This document shows, piece by piece, positions 1-7,915 of a stretch of DNA of 64,000 nucleotides. The stretch comes from Actinotalea solisilvae. GTDB lineage: Bacteria; Actinomycetota; Actinomycetes; Actinomycetales; Cellulomonadaceae. How positions within the stretch are numbered: position 1 is the stretch's first letter; the number at the start of each line of letters is the position of its first letter. The translations under genes and the position numbers were made by a program. The notes beneath the pieces are model-generated. The model saw nothing but the letters and a program-made list of their open reading frames with translations, searched no databases and was not told the origin of the DNA. The stretch covers positions 186,001-250,000 of the forward strand of contig NZ_JADDKQ010000003.1 of NCBI RefSeq assembly GCF_016464425.1. The letters run 5' to 3'.

Positions 1-1339
1 AGCCCAGCTGGCCCTCGAGCCGGGCTTGACCTTGGCCGAGGTATCGACGCTCGTAGCCGGCGGCTACGCGCACCTCCCGCCGTCCCAGCGCGACGAGATG
101 GCCGCAGCCCTGCACACATTCCGCGAGGGGATGCAGGAGGGCGACCTGGTCGTGGCCCTGACGGGGCAGCGGCTCATCACCGGGACGCTGGACGACGCGC
201 CACCGCCAGCGGTGCAGTCGCCGCTCCTGACGCGCCCGGTGCTATGGGCGGAGTCGCAGACACCGCTCGAGGCACTCCCCGCCAAGCTCAGCGCGGCGCT
301 GGAACAGGAGGGGCACGTCGTCGACCTGACGGCGGTGTTCGACCTTCTCGCAGACTTGGCTGACGACTACCCGGAGACCACCGCCCACCGCGCGAGGACG
401 GCGCCCCAGCAGACCGAGCGGGCGATGCTGCCAACCGTGTACCAGAGCCTGGCCGACGAGTTGTTCATGCCGGTCGCGCCGCTGCAGGAACTGGTCGACG
501 TGCTCAACCGGCGGCGACAGGTCGTCATCTACGGGCCGCCCGGGACGGGCAAGACGTTCGTCGCCAAGAAGCTCGCGGAGCGGTTGGCCGGCGCGCAGGA
601 CCCGAGCAAGGTTCGGCTCGTCCAGTTCCACCCCTCGTACGCGTACGAGGACTTCTTCGAAGGCTTCCGGCCGGTGGAGAAAGACGGCCAAGCGCACTTC
701 GCCCTCCAGGACGGGCCGCTCAAGCTGATGGCGGCCGAGGCCGCCAAGGCGGAGAACCGCGGGAAGCCCTATGTGCTCATCATCGACGAGCTCAACCGTG
801 CGAATCTCGCCAAGGTCTTCGGCGAGCTGTACTTCCTGCTGGAGTACCGCGAGGAGACCGTCCGGCTCCAGTACCAGCCGGACAAGCCCTTCAGCCTCCC
901 GGACAACCTGTTGATCATCGGCACGATGAACACCGCGGACCGTTCGATCGCGCTTGTCGATGCAGCTATCCGGCGCCGCTTCCCGTTCTTCGAGATGCAT
1001 CCCCAACGCGAGCCCGTAAACGGGGTCCTCGCCGAGTTCGTTCGGCGCCGGCAGCTGAGCGACGACCGCGTCGCGTTGCTCGACGAGCTCAACGCCGCGA
1101 TGGGCCAGCGTGGTCACGACCTGCACATTGGGCCGTCGTACCTCATGCGGGACGGCCTCGACCAGCCAGGGGCGCTCGACTTGGTATGGCGGTACGACAT
1201 CCTGCCGCTGCTCCACGAGCACTTCTACGGCACCAAGCCGCCGGACGTCGTCGATCAGGAGTTCGGTCTGTCGTCGTTGCGCGAGAGGATCGAGCGCCGG
1301 GTCACCTCTGGCGAGGGCCCGGCCGAGCCGGAGGTCTGA
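1..1339 (+). CDS. mcrB: McrB-type GTPase subunit of a McrBC restriction system (5'-partial)
   Basis: Motor subunit of a type IV restriction enzyme that translocates on modified DNA and activates the McrC nuclease. The frame is open from base 2, so the true start lies outside the window; the TTG at 26 is only the first possible start inside it. Counting from that TTG, Walker A GPPGTGKT is at about residues 170-177, Walker B VLIIDELNR follows, and GTMNTADRS resembles the McrB guanine-recognition motif, followed by an arginine-rich IRRRFPF segment. The N-terminal part carries a GDLVV...ITGTL stretch like the EVE/PUA-type readers often fused to McrB, which suggests modified-base recognition (inference). 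It ends one base into mcrC (TGATG), so the two are translationally coupled. Confidence 0.93.
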   Translation, partial: AQLALEPGLTLAEVSTLVAGGYAHLPPSQRDEMAAALHTFREGMQEGDLVVALTGQRLITGTLDDAPPPAVQSPLLTRPVLWAESQTPLEALPAKLSAALEQEGHVVDLTAVFDLLADLADDYPETTAHRARTAPQQTERAMLPTVYQSLADELFMPVAPLQELVDVLNRRRQVVIYGPPGTGKTFVAKKLAERLAGAQDPSKVRLVQFHPSYAYEDFFEGFRPVEKDGQAHFALQDGPLKLMAAEAAKAENRGKPYVLIIDELNRANLAKVFGELYFLLEYREETVRLQYQPDKPFSLPDNLLIIGTMNTADRSIALVDAAIRRRFPFFEMHPQREPVNGVLAEFVRRRQLSDDRVALLDELNAAMGQRGHDLHIGPSYLMRDGLDQPGALDLVWRYDILPLLHEHFYGTKPPDVVDQEFGLSSLRERIERRVTSGEGPAEPEV

Positions 1340-2661
1340 TGGACTTCCGGCACGTCACCCTCGACGAGCTCGACTTGGAGGGCAGGGAGCTTGAGCTGAC
1401 CGCGCAGCAGGCGATGCTGCTCCGCGAGTCGAAGCTGGTCGACGTCCGTACGCTCGGCGGCGACCGGCATTGGCTGATGCCCAACGGCCGAGTCGGGGCA
1501 GTGCGGTTCGAGGACCTCCAGGTGAACGTGACGCCCAATCACAAGCTCGACGTCACACACCTGATGTTCCTCCTGGGCTACGCCAAGAACCCCGGCTTCC
1601 GCCCGGACTCCGTCGTCGGGGAGGCCCACGGGGACCTGTGGCCGGCGATGGCCCAGTCCCTCGCCGCATCAGTGGAGCGTGCCCTGAGGATGGGCGTGCT
1701 GCAGGGGTACACCTCCGAGCAGGAGGCCCTCTTGACGGTGCGCGGGCGCATCGCGTTCGAGGAGCAGATCCGCCGCCGGCCTGGCCACACCGTGCCGATC
1801 GAGGTTCGGTACGACGACTTCAGCCCCGACATCGCCGAGAACCAGATCCTCGTGGCGGCGATCCACCTGATGCTCGGTGTGCCACGCCTGGACGGCGAGA
1901 TCCGAAGGCGCCTGCTGCACCTCGACGCGCGATTCGTAGGAGTGAAGCGGCTGGTCCCGGGGACACCGACACCACGATGGCAGCCCACGCGCCTCAACGA
2001 GCGGTACCACGCCGCCCTGGGCCTGGCCGAGGTGCTGCTGCGCCACGCCTCGACCCGAGCGAGCGCCACGGGCATCACGATGTCGGCGTTCGTCGTTGTG
2101 ATGTGGAAGGTGTTCGAGGACTTCGTGACCACCGCCCTTACCGAGGCCCTCGCCGCGCACCCTGGCTACTCCTCACCGCACCTGCCCGTCTACTTGACCG
2201 GTGCGGGCGACTGGGGTGAGGGCAGGACGGGCCGAGGCCAGGAGGACCCGCACGGCGACGTCCTCATGAACGTCGACGTCGTGCATGTCGACGGAGACGG
2301 AGCGCCGGACGTGGTGTTTGACGCCAAGTACAAGCTCGCGTCCCACACGGGCCGGTACGCGAACGCCGACCACTACCAGATGCTCGCCTACTGCACCGCC
2401 CTGGGCGTCCCTACCGCCTGGCTCATCTATGCCGGCGGAGGTGCGGACATCCGGCGCAAGATCAAGAACGCCGTCGTGGAGGTCGTGACGGCTCCGCTCA
2501 ACCTGCGCGAACGGCCGGAGGCAGTTCTGGAGCGGGTCCGCCAGGTCGCCCTAGAAGCCCTTGGCGCCTCACAAGGGCGCCGAATGGTCACAGCGAACGC
2601 CTCCGCACAGGGCCGCGTCAGCGAGGCGCTCCGCGACCTAGGGACGTCGGCGGAGTCCTAG
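1339..2661 (+). CDS. mcrC: McrC nuclease subunit of McrBC
   Basis: Endonuclease partner of McrB, 440 aa. The ATG at 1339 overlaps the mcrB stop by one base, which fixes the start; a longer in-frame reading from 1186 lies inside mcrB and is not needed. The N-terminal half has the all-McrC pattern with a conserved HLMFLLGYAKNP segment, which in the family contacts the McrB hexamer. The C-terminal half contains the PD-(D/E)xK core, seen as DVVFDAKYK around residues 325-332, preceded by a VLMNVDVV strand. Length matches the family of about 350-450 aa. In the family, cleavage needs GTP hydrolysis by McrB and two modified sites; here the recognised modification cannot be read from sequence. Confidence 0.93.
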   Translation: MDFRHVTLDELDLEGRELELTAQQAMLLRESKLVDVRTLGGDRHWLMPNGRVGAVRFEDLQVNVTPNHKLDVTHLMFLLGYAKNPGFRPDSVVGEAHGDLWPAMAQSLAASVERALRMGVLQGYTSEQEALLTVRGRIAFEEQIRRRPGHTVPIEVRYDDFSPDIAENQILVAAIHLMLGVPRLDGEIRRRLLHLDARFVGVKRLVPGTPTPRWQPTRLNERYHAALGLAEVLLRHASTRASATGITMSAFVVVMWKVFEDFVTTALTEALAAHPGYSSPHLPVYLTGAGDWGEGRTGRGQEDPHGDVLMNVDVVHVDGDGAPDVVFDAKYKLASHTGRYANADHYQMLAYCTALGVPTAWLIYAGGGADIRRKIKNAVVEVVTAPLNLRERPEAVLERVRQVALEALGASQGRRMVTANASAQGRVSEALRDLGTSAES

Positions 2662-2798
2662 CGGCCCGGCGCCACGTCTCTTGGCGGAACACCTGAGGTG
2701 AACTTCGCGCACCGCAGACAAGTCTTCCCGATCCCGACCAGTTCGGGCGACTCTGGCAGTCAGTAGCGGGTGAGACCTGACCCAAGGAGGACCTCACC

Positions 2799-4211
2799 GT
2801 GAGCGACGCGACCGCCGCACCCCCGACCGACGCACAACCCACCGCCATGCGCACCTTCGGCCACATCCTCGTCAACACCGCCGTCGCCAACGTGACGACG
2901 AGCTACCTCTGGTGGGCGCTGACGTTCTGGGTCTACCTGGAGACGCGCTCGGTCCTGGCCACGGGCGTCATCGGCGGCGCGTACATGCTCTTCATCGCCG
3001 CGAGCAGCGTCGTGTTCGGCACGATCGTCGACCACCACCGCAAGCTGCGCGTCATGCAGATGTCGACGACGGCGACGCTCCTCGCGTTCGGCGCGGCCGG
3101 GGCGTTCTTCTGGCTCACCCCGGAGGCGACGCTGCTCGACCTCGGTGCGCCGTACTTCTGGGCGTTCACCGTGATCATCCTCGCGGGCGCCGTCGTCGAG
3201 CACATGCGCAACATCGCCCTGTCGACGACCGTGACGATCCTCGTTCCCGACGAGCGGCGCGCCAACGCCAACGGCCTCGTCGGCACCGTGCAGGGCGTCG
3301 CGTTCATGGTGACCAGCGTGCTCAGCGGGCTGTCGGTTGGGTTCCTCGGCATGGGTGGGACGCTGGTCATCGCGCTCGCGCTCACCGCCACGACGCTGCT
3401 GCACCTGCTGACGATCCGCTTCCGCGAGGACCGGGCCGCCGCCGCGCCGGCGTCGGGGGCGCGCGCGCAGATCGACCTGTCGGGCTCGATCCGCGTCATC
3501 CGCTCGGCGCCTGGACTGTTCTCCCTCATCATCTTCGCGACGTTCAACAACCTCATCGGCGGCGTCTACATGGCGCTCATGGACCCGTACGGCCTCGAGC
3601 TGTTCTCGGTCGAGGCGTGGGGGCTGGTGCTCGGCGTCACGGCGACGGGCTTCCTCATCGGCGGCGGCCTCGTCGCGCGGTTCGGCCTCGGGGCCAACCC
3701 CATGCGCACGATGCTGCTCGTCGTCGTCGCCATGGGTGTGCTCGGCGCGACGTTCACCATCCGCGAGTGGTGGCTCCTCTACGCCCTCGGCATCTGGGCG
3801 TACATGTGCCTCATCCCCGTGGTCGAGGCGGCCGAGCAGACGGTGATCCAGCGGGTCGTGCCGCTCGAGCGGCAAGGGCGCGTGTTCGGCGTCGCGATGA
3901 CGCTCGAGTCGGCCGCGGCGCCCATCACCGCGTTCCTCATCGCGCCGATCGCGCAGTTCGTCGTCATCCCCTACGCGCGCACGGAGGCCGGTCGAGACGC
4001 GCTGCGTCCGTGGCTCGGCGACGGCGACACCCGTGGGATCGCGCTCGTCTTCCTCATCAGCGGGCTGGTGATGGTCGTCGCGGCGCTCGTGGCGCTGCGG
4101 TCGCCCGTCTACCGGACGATCTCGCGGACGTACCGGGAGTCGGCTCCGCGGAATGAGGTCGAGGGCACACGGGAGCGGGCAACCCTCAGCGAGGAAGGCA
4201 CCCGAAGCTAG
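2799..4211 (+). CDS. MFS transporter, DHA3-like
   Basis: Twelve-helix major facilitator of 470 aa, probably a proton-coupled exporter in the cytoplasmic membrane; substrate unknown. The GTG start at 2799 sits 8 bases after a strong AAGGAGG (2784-2790). The first helices are rich in aromatic residues (SYLWWALTFWVYLE), loop 2-3 reads GTIVDHHRK, a variant of the MFS GxxxDrxgRr motif, and a second six-helix block starts near residue 230 after a hydrophilic loop. The C-terminal 35 residues are charged and cytoplasmic. It sits between mcrC and the MNT/HEPN module but has its own ribosome binding site, and nothing ties it to defence beyond position. DHA3 drug efflux is the closest family by appearance; a sugar or metabolite exporter is not excluded. 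Confidence 0.85.
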   Translation: MSDATAAPPTDAQPTAMRTFGHILVNTAVANVTTSYLWWALTFWVYLETRSVLATGVIGGAYMLFIAASSVVFGTIVDHHRKLRVMQMSTTATLLAFGAAGAFFWLTPEATLLDLGAPYFWAFTVIILAGAVVEHMRNIALSTTVTILVPDERRANANGLVGTVQGVAFMVTSVLSGLSVGFLGMGGTLVIALALTATTLLHLLTIRFREDRAAAAPASGARAQIDLSGSIRVIRSAPGLFSLIIFATFNNLIGGVYMALMDPYGLELFSVEAWGLVLGVTATGFLIGGGLVARFGLGANPMRTMLLVVVAMGVLGATFTIREWWLLYALGIWAYMCLIPVVEAAEQTVIQRVVPLERQGRVFGVAMTLESAAAPITAFLIAPIAQFVVIPYARTEAGRDALRPWLGDGDTRGIALVFLISGLVMVVAALVALRSPVYRTISRTYRESAPRNEVEGTRERATLSEEGTRS

Positions 4212-4258
4212 ACAAGTGTGGCGTAAGGCCCTCGCGGACGCCGCACGAGCGCTCGGTA

Positions 4259-4284
4259 GTCACCTGCCCGGGCTACGAGGTGAC
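4259..4284. terminator. Hairpin after the MFS gene
   Basis: GTCACCT (4259-4265) pairs perfectly with AGGTGAC (4278-4284) around a 12-nt loop. It lies 48 bases after the MFS stop and could end that transcript, but there is no T-run and it overlaps the proposed -35 of the next promoter, so it may instead be an operator. Confidence 0.35.
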
Positions 4285-4309
4285 AAGACTCTGGCGCGCA
4301 CACTATGGT
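4280..4309 (+). promoter_or_regulatory. Probable sigma70-type promoter of the MNT/HEPN pair
   Basis: GTGACA (4280-4285) and TATGGT (4304-4309) are separated by 18 bases and resemble -35 and -10 boxes. The ATG at 4305 lies inside the -10, which argues against it as the start codon and supports the GTG at 4371. Confidence 0.45.
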
Positions 4310-4321
4310 TGACACACGCCC

Positions 4322-4352
4322 ACAAAAGTGGGAGGACGCGTACGAAAGTGGG
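4322..4352 (+). promoter_or_regulatory. Twin direct repeats, likely operator of the MNT/HEPN pair
   Basis: ACAAAAGTGGG (4322-4332) and ACGAAAGTGGG (4342-4352) match at 10 of 11 positions and are exactly 20 bp apart, two helical turns. The first is also the right part of an inverted repeat, CCCAC (4319-4323) with GTGGG (4328-4332). They lie between the presumed transcription start and the ribosome binding site, a usual place for autoregulation by a toxin-antitoxin protein. The winged-helix part of the next gene is the obvious candidate to bind them (inference). Confidence 0.5.
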
Positions 4353-4370
4353 CCTAGGGAGGCGAGTGCG

Positions 4371-5006
4371 GTGGACGCGACGCATCCGCTCGCGGTCGTG
4401 ACTCCGACCCTGGACGGCGACGTCCTCACGCACCTGGCGCTGACCCGGGCTGCGTTTACACCTGGACAGCTAGCGCGCCTGCTGCCGAAGGCTTCGGTAG
4501 AGGGCGTCCGCAAGGTTCTGAATCGGCTCGCGAAGCAGGGCATCGTGACGTCGACCCGCGTTGGCCATGCGGCCGTAACCTACGAGCTCAACCGAGAGCA
4601 CCTCGCCGCCGAGAGCATTGTCGCACTGGCGAATCAGGCTCGGACGCTGCGTGAACGCCTTGAAGCTCACTTCAAGACCTGGAACGAGCCGCCCATATAC
4701 GCCGCGCTGTTCGGATCATGGGCCCGAGGTGAAGCGACGGCCGACTCGGACGTCGACCTCTTCATCGTCCGTCCGGACGAGGCAGACGAGGACGAGTGGG
4801 ATTCACAGGTGGACGAGTTGCAGCGGATCGTCTCGCGCTGGACAGGCAACGACGCGCGTCCCTTCGTGATCGACGAGGCCGATCTTCCCGAGCGGGCCAA
4901 CGAGCCGGTGCTCCGCTCGATTCGAAATCAAGGCCTAACCATGCACGGAGAACCGACCTGGCTTCGGAAGCGGGTGCCCTTGCCACGCCTGGTCAAGGCA
5001 ACTTAG
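4371..5006 (+). CDS. Winged-helix / MNT nucleotidyltransferase fusion, likely antitoxin
   Basis: Protein of 211 aa from GTG 4371, chosen because GGAGG (4358-4362) precedes it by 8 bases; an upstream ATG at 4305 is in frame but overlaps the promoter. Residues about 10-75 form a winged helix-turn-helix (FTPGQLARLL...VRKVLNRLAKQGIV). Residues about 105-190 form a minimal nucleotidyltransferase with the metal-binding pattern GSWARGEATADSDVDLF (G115, S116, D127, D129) and a third acidic residue in PFVIDEA. In MNT/HEPN pairs the MNT protein neutralises the HEPN RNase by AMPylating it or by complex formation. The fused DNA-binding domain suggests it also regulates its own promoter. It is followed after 8 bases by the HEPN gene. 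Base composition is less GC-extreme than in most of the window, consistent with transfer. Confidence 0.75.
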   Translation: MDATHPLAVVTPTLDGDVLTHLALTRAAFTPGQLARLLPKASVEGVRKVLNRLAKQGIVTSTRVGHAAVTYELNREHLAAESIVALANQARTLRERLEAHFKTWNEPPIYAALFGSWARGEATADSDVDLFIVRPDEADEDEWDSQVDELQRIVSRWTGNDARPFVIDEADLPERANEPVLRSIRNQGLTMHGEPTWLRKRVPLPRLVKAT

Positions 5007-5014
5007 GAGGCTCA

Positions 5015-5401
5015 ATGAGCACGAGGCAGGCAGACGCCGGCGTCCGAGCGGGACGACTCGCGAAGGCCACCCAGTTCGCGGCCGTCGCGCACGATGTGCT
5101 CGACCTCGCGGACGAAGCACAGGACGTGGCGGACGCGTTCGTGACGCTGGCCGTGCACGCGGGAATCGCTGCTGCTGACGTGATCTGCTCCGCACGGCTC
5201 GGCAGCTACCACCAGGGCGAGAGGCACGAGGACGCGATTGCGCACCTGCGGAAGGCGGATGAGGGCGCTGCGAAGGCGCTGAGCGTCCTCCTCGGCATGA
5301 AGACGTTGGCGGGGTACTCGTACACGCCGGTGTCGGGCGAGAAGCGAGTCAAGGCAGAACGTGCGATGGACGCCCTCCTGGCCATCGCCAACGCGGTCTA
5401 G
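5015..5401 (+). CDS. HEPN-like protein, likely toxin partner of the MNT gene
   Basis: Protein of 128 aa, almost all helical. ATG 5015 follows AGGAGG (5005-5010) at 4 bases; a longer in-frame reading from 4796 overlaps the MNT gene and lacks such a site. The segment SARLGSYHQGERHEDAI contains R61-x4-H66, the RX4H spacing of HEPN ribonucleases, and H71 follows. The N-terminal AVAHDVLDLADEAQDVADAFVTLAVHAGIAAADVIC fits the long helices of HEPN domains. By analogy with described HEPN/MNT modules it may cleave RNA under phage stress and be held inactive by the preceding protein. The fold assignment is from pattern only; a scaffold HEPN without RNase activity is possible. Confidence 0.6.
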   Translation: MSTRQADAGVRAGRLAKATQFAAVAHDVLDLADEAQDVADAFVTLAVHAGIAAADVICSARLGSYHQGERHEDAIAHLRKADEGAAKALSVLLGMKTLAGYSYTPVSGEKRVKAERAMDALLAIANAV

Positions 5402-5468
5402 GTGCGCTCGACGATCCGTGGGTACCGGTCGCTAGGTCACTCGAGTTTCGGTTCGCGATGATCCCTAC

Positions 5469-6308
5469 ATGCTCCTCCTCGTCCCCGCGGACCCGCTGAA
5501 CCCTCGTCGCGCCGACGAGCACTTCCGCGACGAGGCCGTCGCCGCCCGCGAGGCAGGGCACGACGTCGGTCTCCTCGACCACGACGCGCTCGAGCGGGGT
5601 CACACCGACGACGCACTCCTGCGCCTCTCAAAGTCGGACGACGCCGTCTACCACGGCTGGATGCTTCGCGCGGAGCAGTACGCCGCGCTCGAGGGCGCCC
5701 TCCGCGAGCGTGGCGCCACCCTGCGCACGACGTCGGCGCAGTACCGCACCGCGCATGAGCTCCCCGGCTGGTACAACGCGTTCGCCGAGGTGACGCCCGA
5801 GTCCGTCTGGTCCGACGGGCCCGATCTCGACGCCTTCGAGGACGCCTGCCGACGTCTCGGCTCCGGCCCCGCCGTGCTCCGCGACTTCACCAAGTCGCTC
5901 AAGCACCACTGGGACGAGGCGTCCTTTGTGCCCGACGTCGCCGACCTCGCCTCCGCGCGCACCGTCGCCGCGCGCTTCCTCGAGCTCCGCGGCGAGGACC
6001 TCACGGGCGGGCTGGTGCTTCGGCGGTTCGAGCGGTTCGTATCCGCCGAGGTGCGCACGTGGTGGGTCGGCGGCGAGTGCCGGCTCGTCACGCCGCACCC
6101 GGACACCCCCGACGACGTCGCGCCCGACCCGGACCTGAATGCCGTGGCGCCACTGGTCGCGTTGCTCGCGCTGCCGTTCGCGACGGTGGACATGGTGCTG
6201 CGCGACGACGGCGCCTGGCGCGTCGTCGAGCTGGGTGACGGGCAGGTGAGCGACCGGCCCACGAGCACGCCTGCCGATGTGCTCGTGGGCGCACTCGCGC
6301 GTCGCTGA
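5469..6308 (+). CDS. ATP-grasp domain protein (DUF4343-like)
   Basis: Protein of 279 aa resembling the ATP-grasp/DUF4343 group, proteins related to ATP-dependent carboxylate-amine ligases. Seen: an N-terminal Rossmann-like half (MLLLVPADPLNPRRADEHF), then AVLRDFTKSLKHHW, which has the lysine-containing strand expected to bind ATP, GLVLRRFERFV for the hinge, and VDMVLRDDGAWRVVELGDGQVS near the C terminus, where the acidic residues of ATP-grasp enzymes bind magnesium. Substrate is unknown; family relatives occur singly in bacteria and phages. It starts 67 bases after the HEPN gene and returns to the strong GC bias of the chromosome, so it probably marks the right edge of the acquired island (inference). 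Confidence 0.65.
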   Translation: MLLLVPADPLNPRRADEHFRDEAVAAREAGHDVGLLDHDALERGHTDDALLRLSKSDDAVYHGWMLRAEQYAALEGALRERGATLRTTSAQYRTAHELPGWYNAFAEVTPESVWSDGPDLDAFEDACRRLGSGPAVLRDFTKSLKHHWDEASFVPDVADLASARTVAARFLELRGEDLTGGLVLRRFERFVSAEVRTWWVGGECRLVTPHPDTPDDVAPDPDLNAVAPLVALLALPFATVDMVLRDDGAWRVVELGDGQVSDRPTSTPADVLVGALARR

Positions 6309-6397
6309 CACTCGTCCGGGTGACAGTTGCCGTCAGTCGTCCACAGATCTGATCAACCCGTGTCCGGAATGTCGGGCTGACCGATAGGTTGCCCGCC

Positions 6398-6997
6398 ATG
6401 CGTGCGAGCAGGGGGCTGTCCTTCACGTCGGCGATCGTGGTCGGCCTGGGCGCCATCGCGCTTCTCGGTGCCTGCACCCCCGACGAGACCGAGCCGACCC
6501 CGAGCGCGTCGCCGACCGCCGAGGAGCCCACGCCCACCCCGACCCCGACGACGCCGCCCGAGGCGCTCGCGCCGGAGCGTCCGGCCGAGATGGCGGAGAT
6601 CAGCGTCGCGGGGGCGGAGGCTGCGGCGACGTACTTCCTGGAGCTCTACCCGTACGCATACGCGACGAACGACCTGACAGAGTGGCGAGCACTGAGCCAC
6701 CCGGAGTGCGGATTCTGCAACTCAGTGATCAGCAACGTCGAAGAGCAGGTGGTCGCTGGGACAGTCAGTCTCGGCGGGCTCCACATCGACCAGCTTTACG
6801 CCGCCACGATCAGCCCGTCCCGTTTCGCGGTGAACGCGGTCGTCACCGAGTCTCCGTCCGTGGAAGTTGCCGGGGACGGAAGCGTCGTCTCCGAGCTACC
6901 GACCTCGAAGACCTACGACGTCGTCTTCGCACTGCAGCGGGGCGATACCGAGTGGATTGTGCTCGAGATCGATGCGACCGAAGTCGTCGAACAATGA
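6398..6997 (+). CDS. DUF6318-like lipoprotein
   Basis: Secreted lipoprotein of 199 aa. ATG 6398 gives a clean signal peptide with lipobox LGAC; a TTG at 6389 is also in frame but is preceded by no better site. After the cysteine comes a proline/threonine-rich spacer (PTPTPTPTTPPE), then a globular part with AATYFLELYPYAYATNDLTEW and a pair of cysteines in ECGFCNSV, the pattern of the DUF6318 group. No enzymatic motif is visible. Its stop overlaps the start of the PKD-domain protein (ATGA at 6994-6997), so the two are probably made together and act at the cell surface. From about 6670 onward it is less GC-rich than its 5' half. Confidence 0.7.
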   Translation: MRASRGLSFTSAIVVGLGAIALLGACTPDETEPTPSASPTAEEPTPTPTPTTPPEALAPERPAEMAEISVAGAEAAATYFLELYPYAYATNDLTEWRALSHPECGFCNSVISNVEEQVVAGTVSLGGLHIDQLYAATISPSRFAVNAVVTESPSVEVAGDGSVVSELPTSKTYDVVFALQRGDTEWIVLEIDATEVVEQ

Positions 6998-7875
6998 GCG
7001 CACGAGTAACTCTCGTCCTCGTCCTGGCGATGCTCAGTGCCCTCTTGCCCACCGCGGCGCACGCGCGGGACAGCCTTGGAGACAACTCTCAGGTCTCTGG
7101 GACGGCTCGTGGCGGTGCGGTCGAGCTCAACGCTCGCGACGGGCTCGCGGCGGAGCGTGCATGGTTGGCGGCCGGCAGCAATACCGGTGCTCGACTCATC
7201 GAGTTTCTCCGGTCAGTCGAGTGCGGCATCGAGCTGTTGGAGTCCGGCGCACCCGGCGCCGGTGACTGCGCGCAGGACATCGACCTGACGGAGGTGCCGG
7301 ACTGTGGCGAGCTCCAACCGTTGAGACCGCTGTGGAGCCGCGAGCGCGCCACCTCGACCAGCGCCTGGGGTCCTTGGCGGCTCGTCAATGGCTGGTCGTG
7401 TCCGCAAGACGCGCTGCCCGCATTCACCGCCGAGGACTTCCGCCGCCTCCCGCTCGCCCCAGCGCAGGTCACGGTGCAGCCGGCGGCATCCACGGTGCTC
7501 ATCAACATCCCGACCATCACGATGGCCGCCGCCCCGCAGCAGAACCTCGCGACCGACCTGCTCGGGTACCCCGTCGAGGTCCAGGCGACCGCGACCACCT
7601 ACACCTGGGACTACGGCGACGGGTCGGCTCGCCTCGTCACCACTAGCCCCGGCCACGCCTACCCCCACCACGACGTCCACCACTCCTACGCCCGGCCCGG
7701 CACCTACACGATCACGCTCACGACGACCTGGTCCGGCCAGTACCGGATCGCCGGCTCCACCGCGTGGCTCCCCGTCGACGGCACCGCCACCACCGTCACG
7801 ACCATTCCGCCGATCACCGCCGTCGAGCAGCGCACCGCGCTCGTCGCCGAGCCCTGCATGCCGAGCACCTGCTGA
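6994..7875 (+). CDS. Secreted PKD-domain protein
   Basis: Exported protein of 293 aa. The ATG at 6994 overlaps the previous stop, and the N terminus is a Sec signal ending at AAHARDS. Residues about 190-270 are a PKD/Ig-like fold, shown by TYTWDYGDGS and HSYARPGTYTITLTTTW. Four scattered cysteines in the middle (ECGIEL, GDCAQ, PDCGEL, WSCPQ) and two at the C terminus (EPCMPSTC) suggest disulfides. No sortase motif or transmembrane tail is present, so it may be released or held by the partner lipoprotein. Function is unknown; the pairing with a DUF6318-type lipoprotein is the best clue. The gene faces the next one tail to tail with only 40 bases between. Confidence 0.7.
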   Translation: MSARVTLVLVLAMLSALLPTAAHARDSLGDNSQVSGTARGGAVELNARDGLAAERAWLAAGSNTGARLIEFLRSVECGIELLESGAPGAGDCAQDIDLTEVPDCGELQPLRPLWSRERATSTSAWGPWRLVNGWSCPQDALPAFTAEDFRRLPLAPAQVTVQPAASTVLINIPTITMAAAPQQNLATDLLGYPVEVQATATTYTWDYGDGSARLVTTSPGHAYPHHDVHHSYARPGTYTITLTTTWSGQYRIAGSTAWLPVDGTATTVTTIPPITAVEQRTALVAEPCMPSTC

Positions 7876-7915
7876 CGCGTTCAGACCCAACTGCCACCGG
7901 AGGGGATCGCGCCGT

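Noticed and set aside
4305..4370. ATG 4305 as start of the nucleotidyltransferase
   Set aside because: It lies in the proposed -10 box and has no ribosome site; GTG 4371 has GGAGG at 8 bases.
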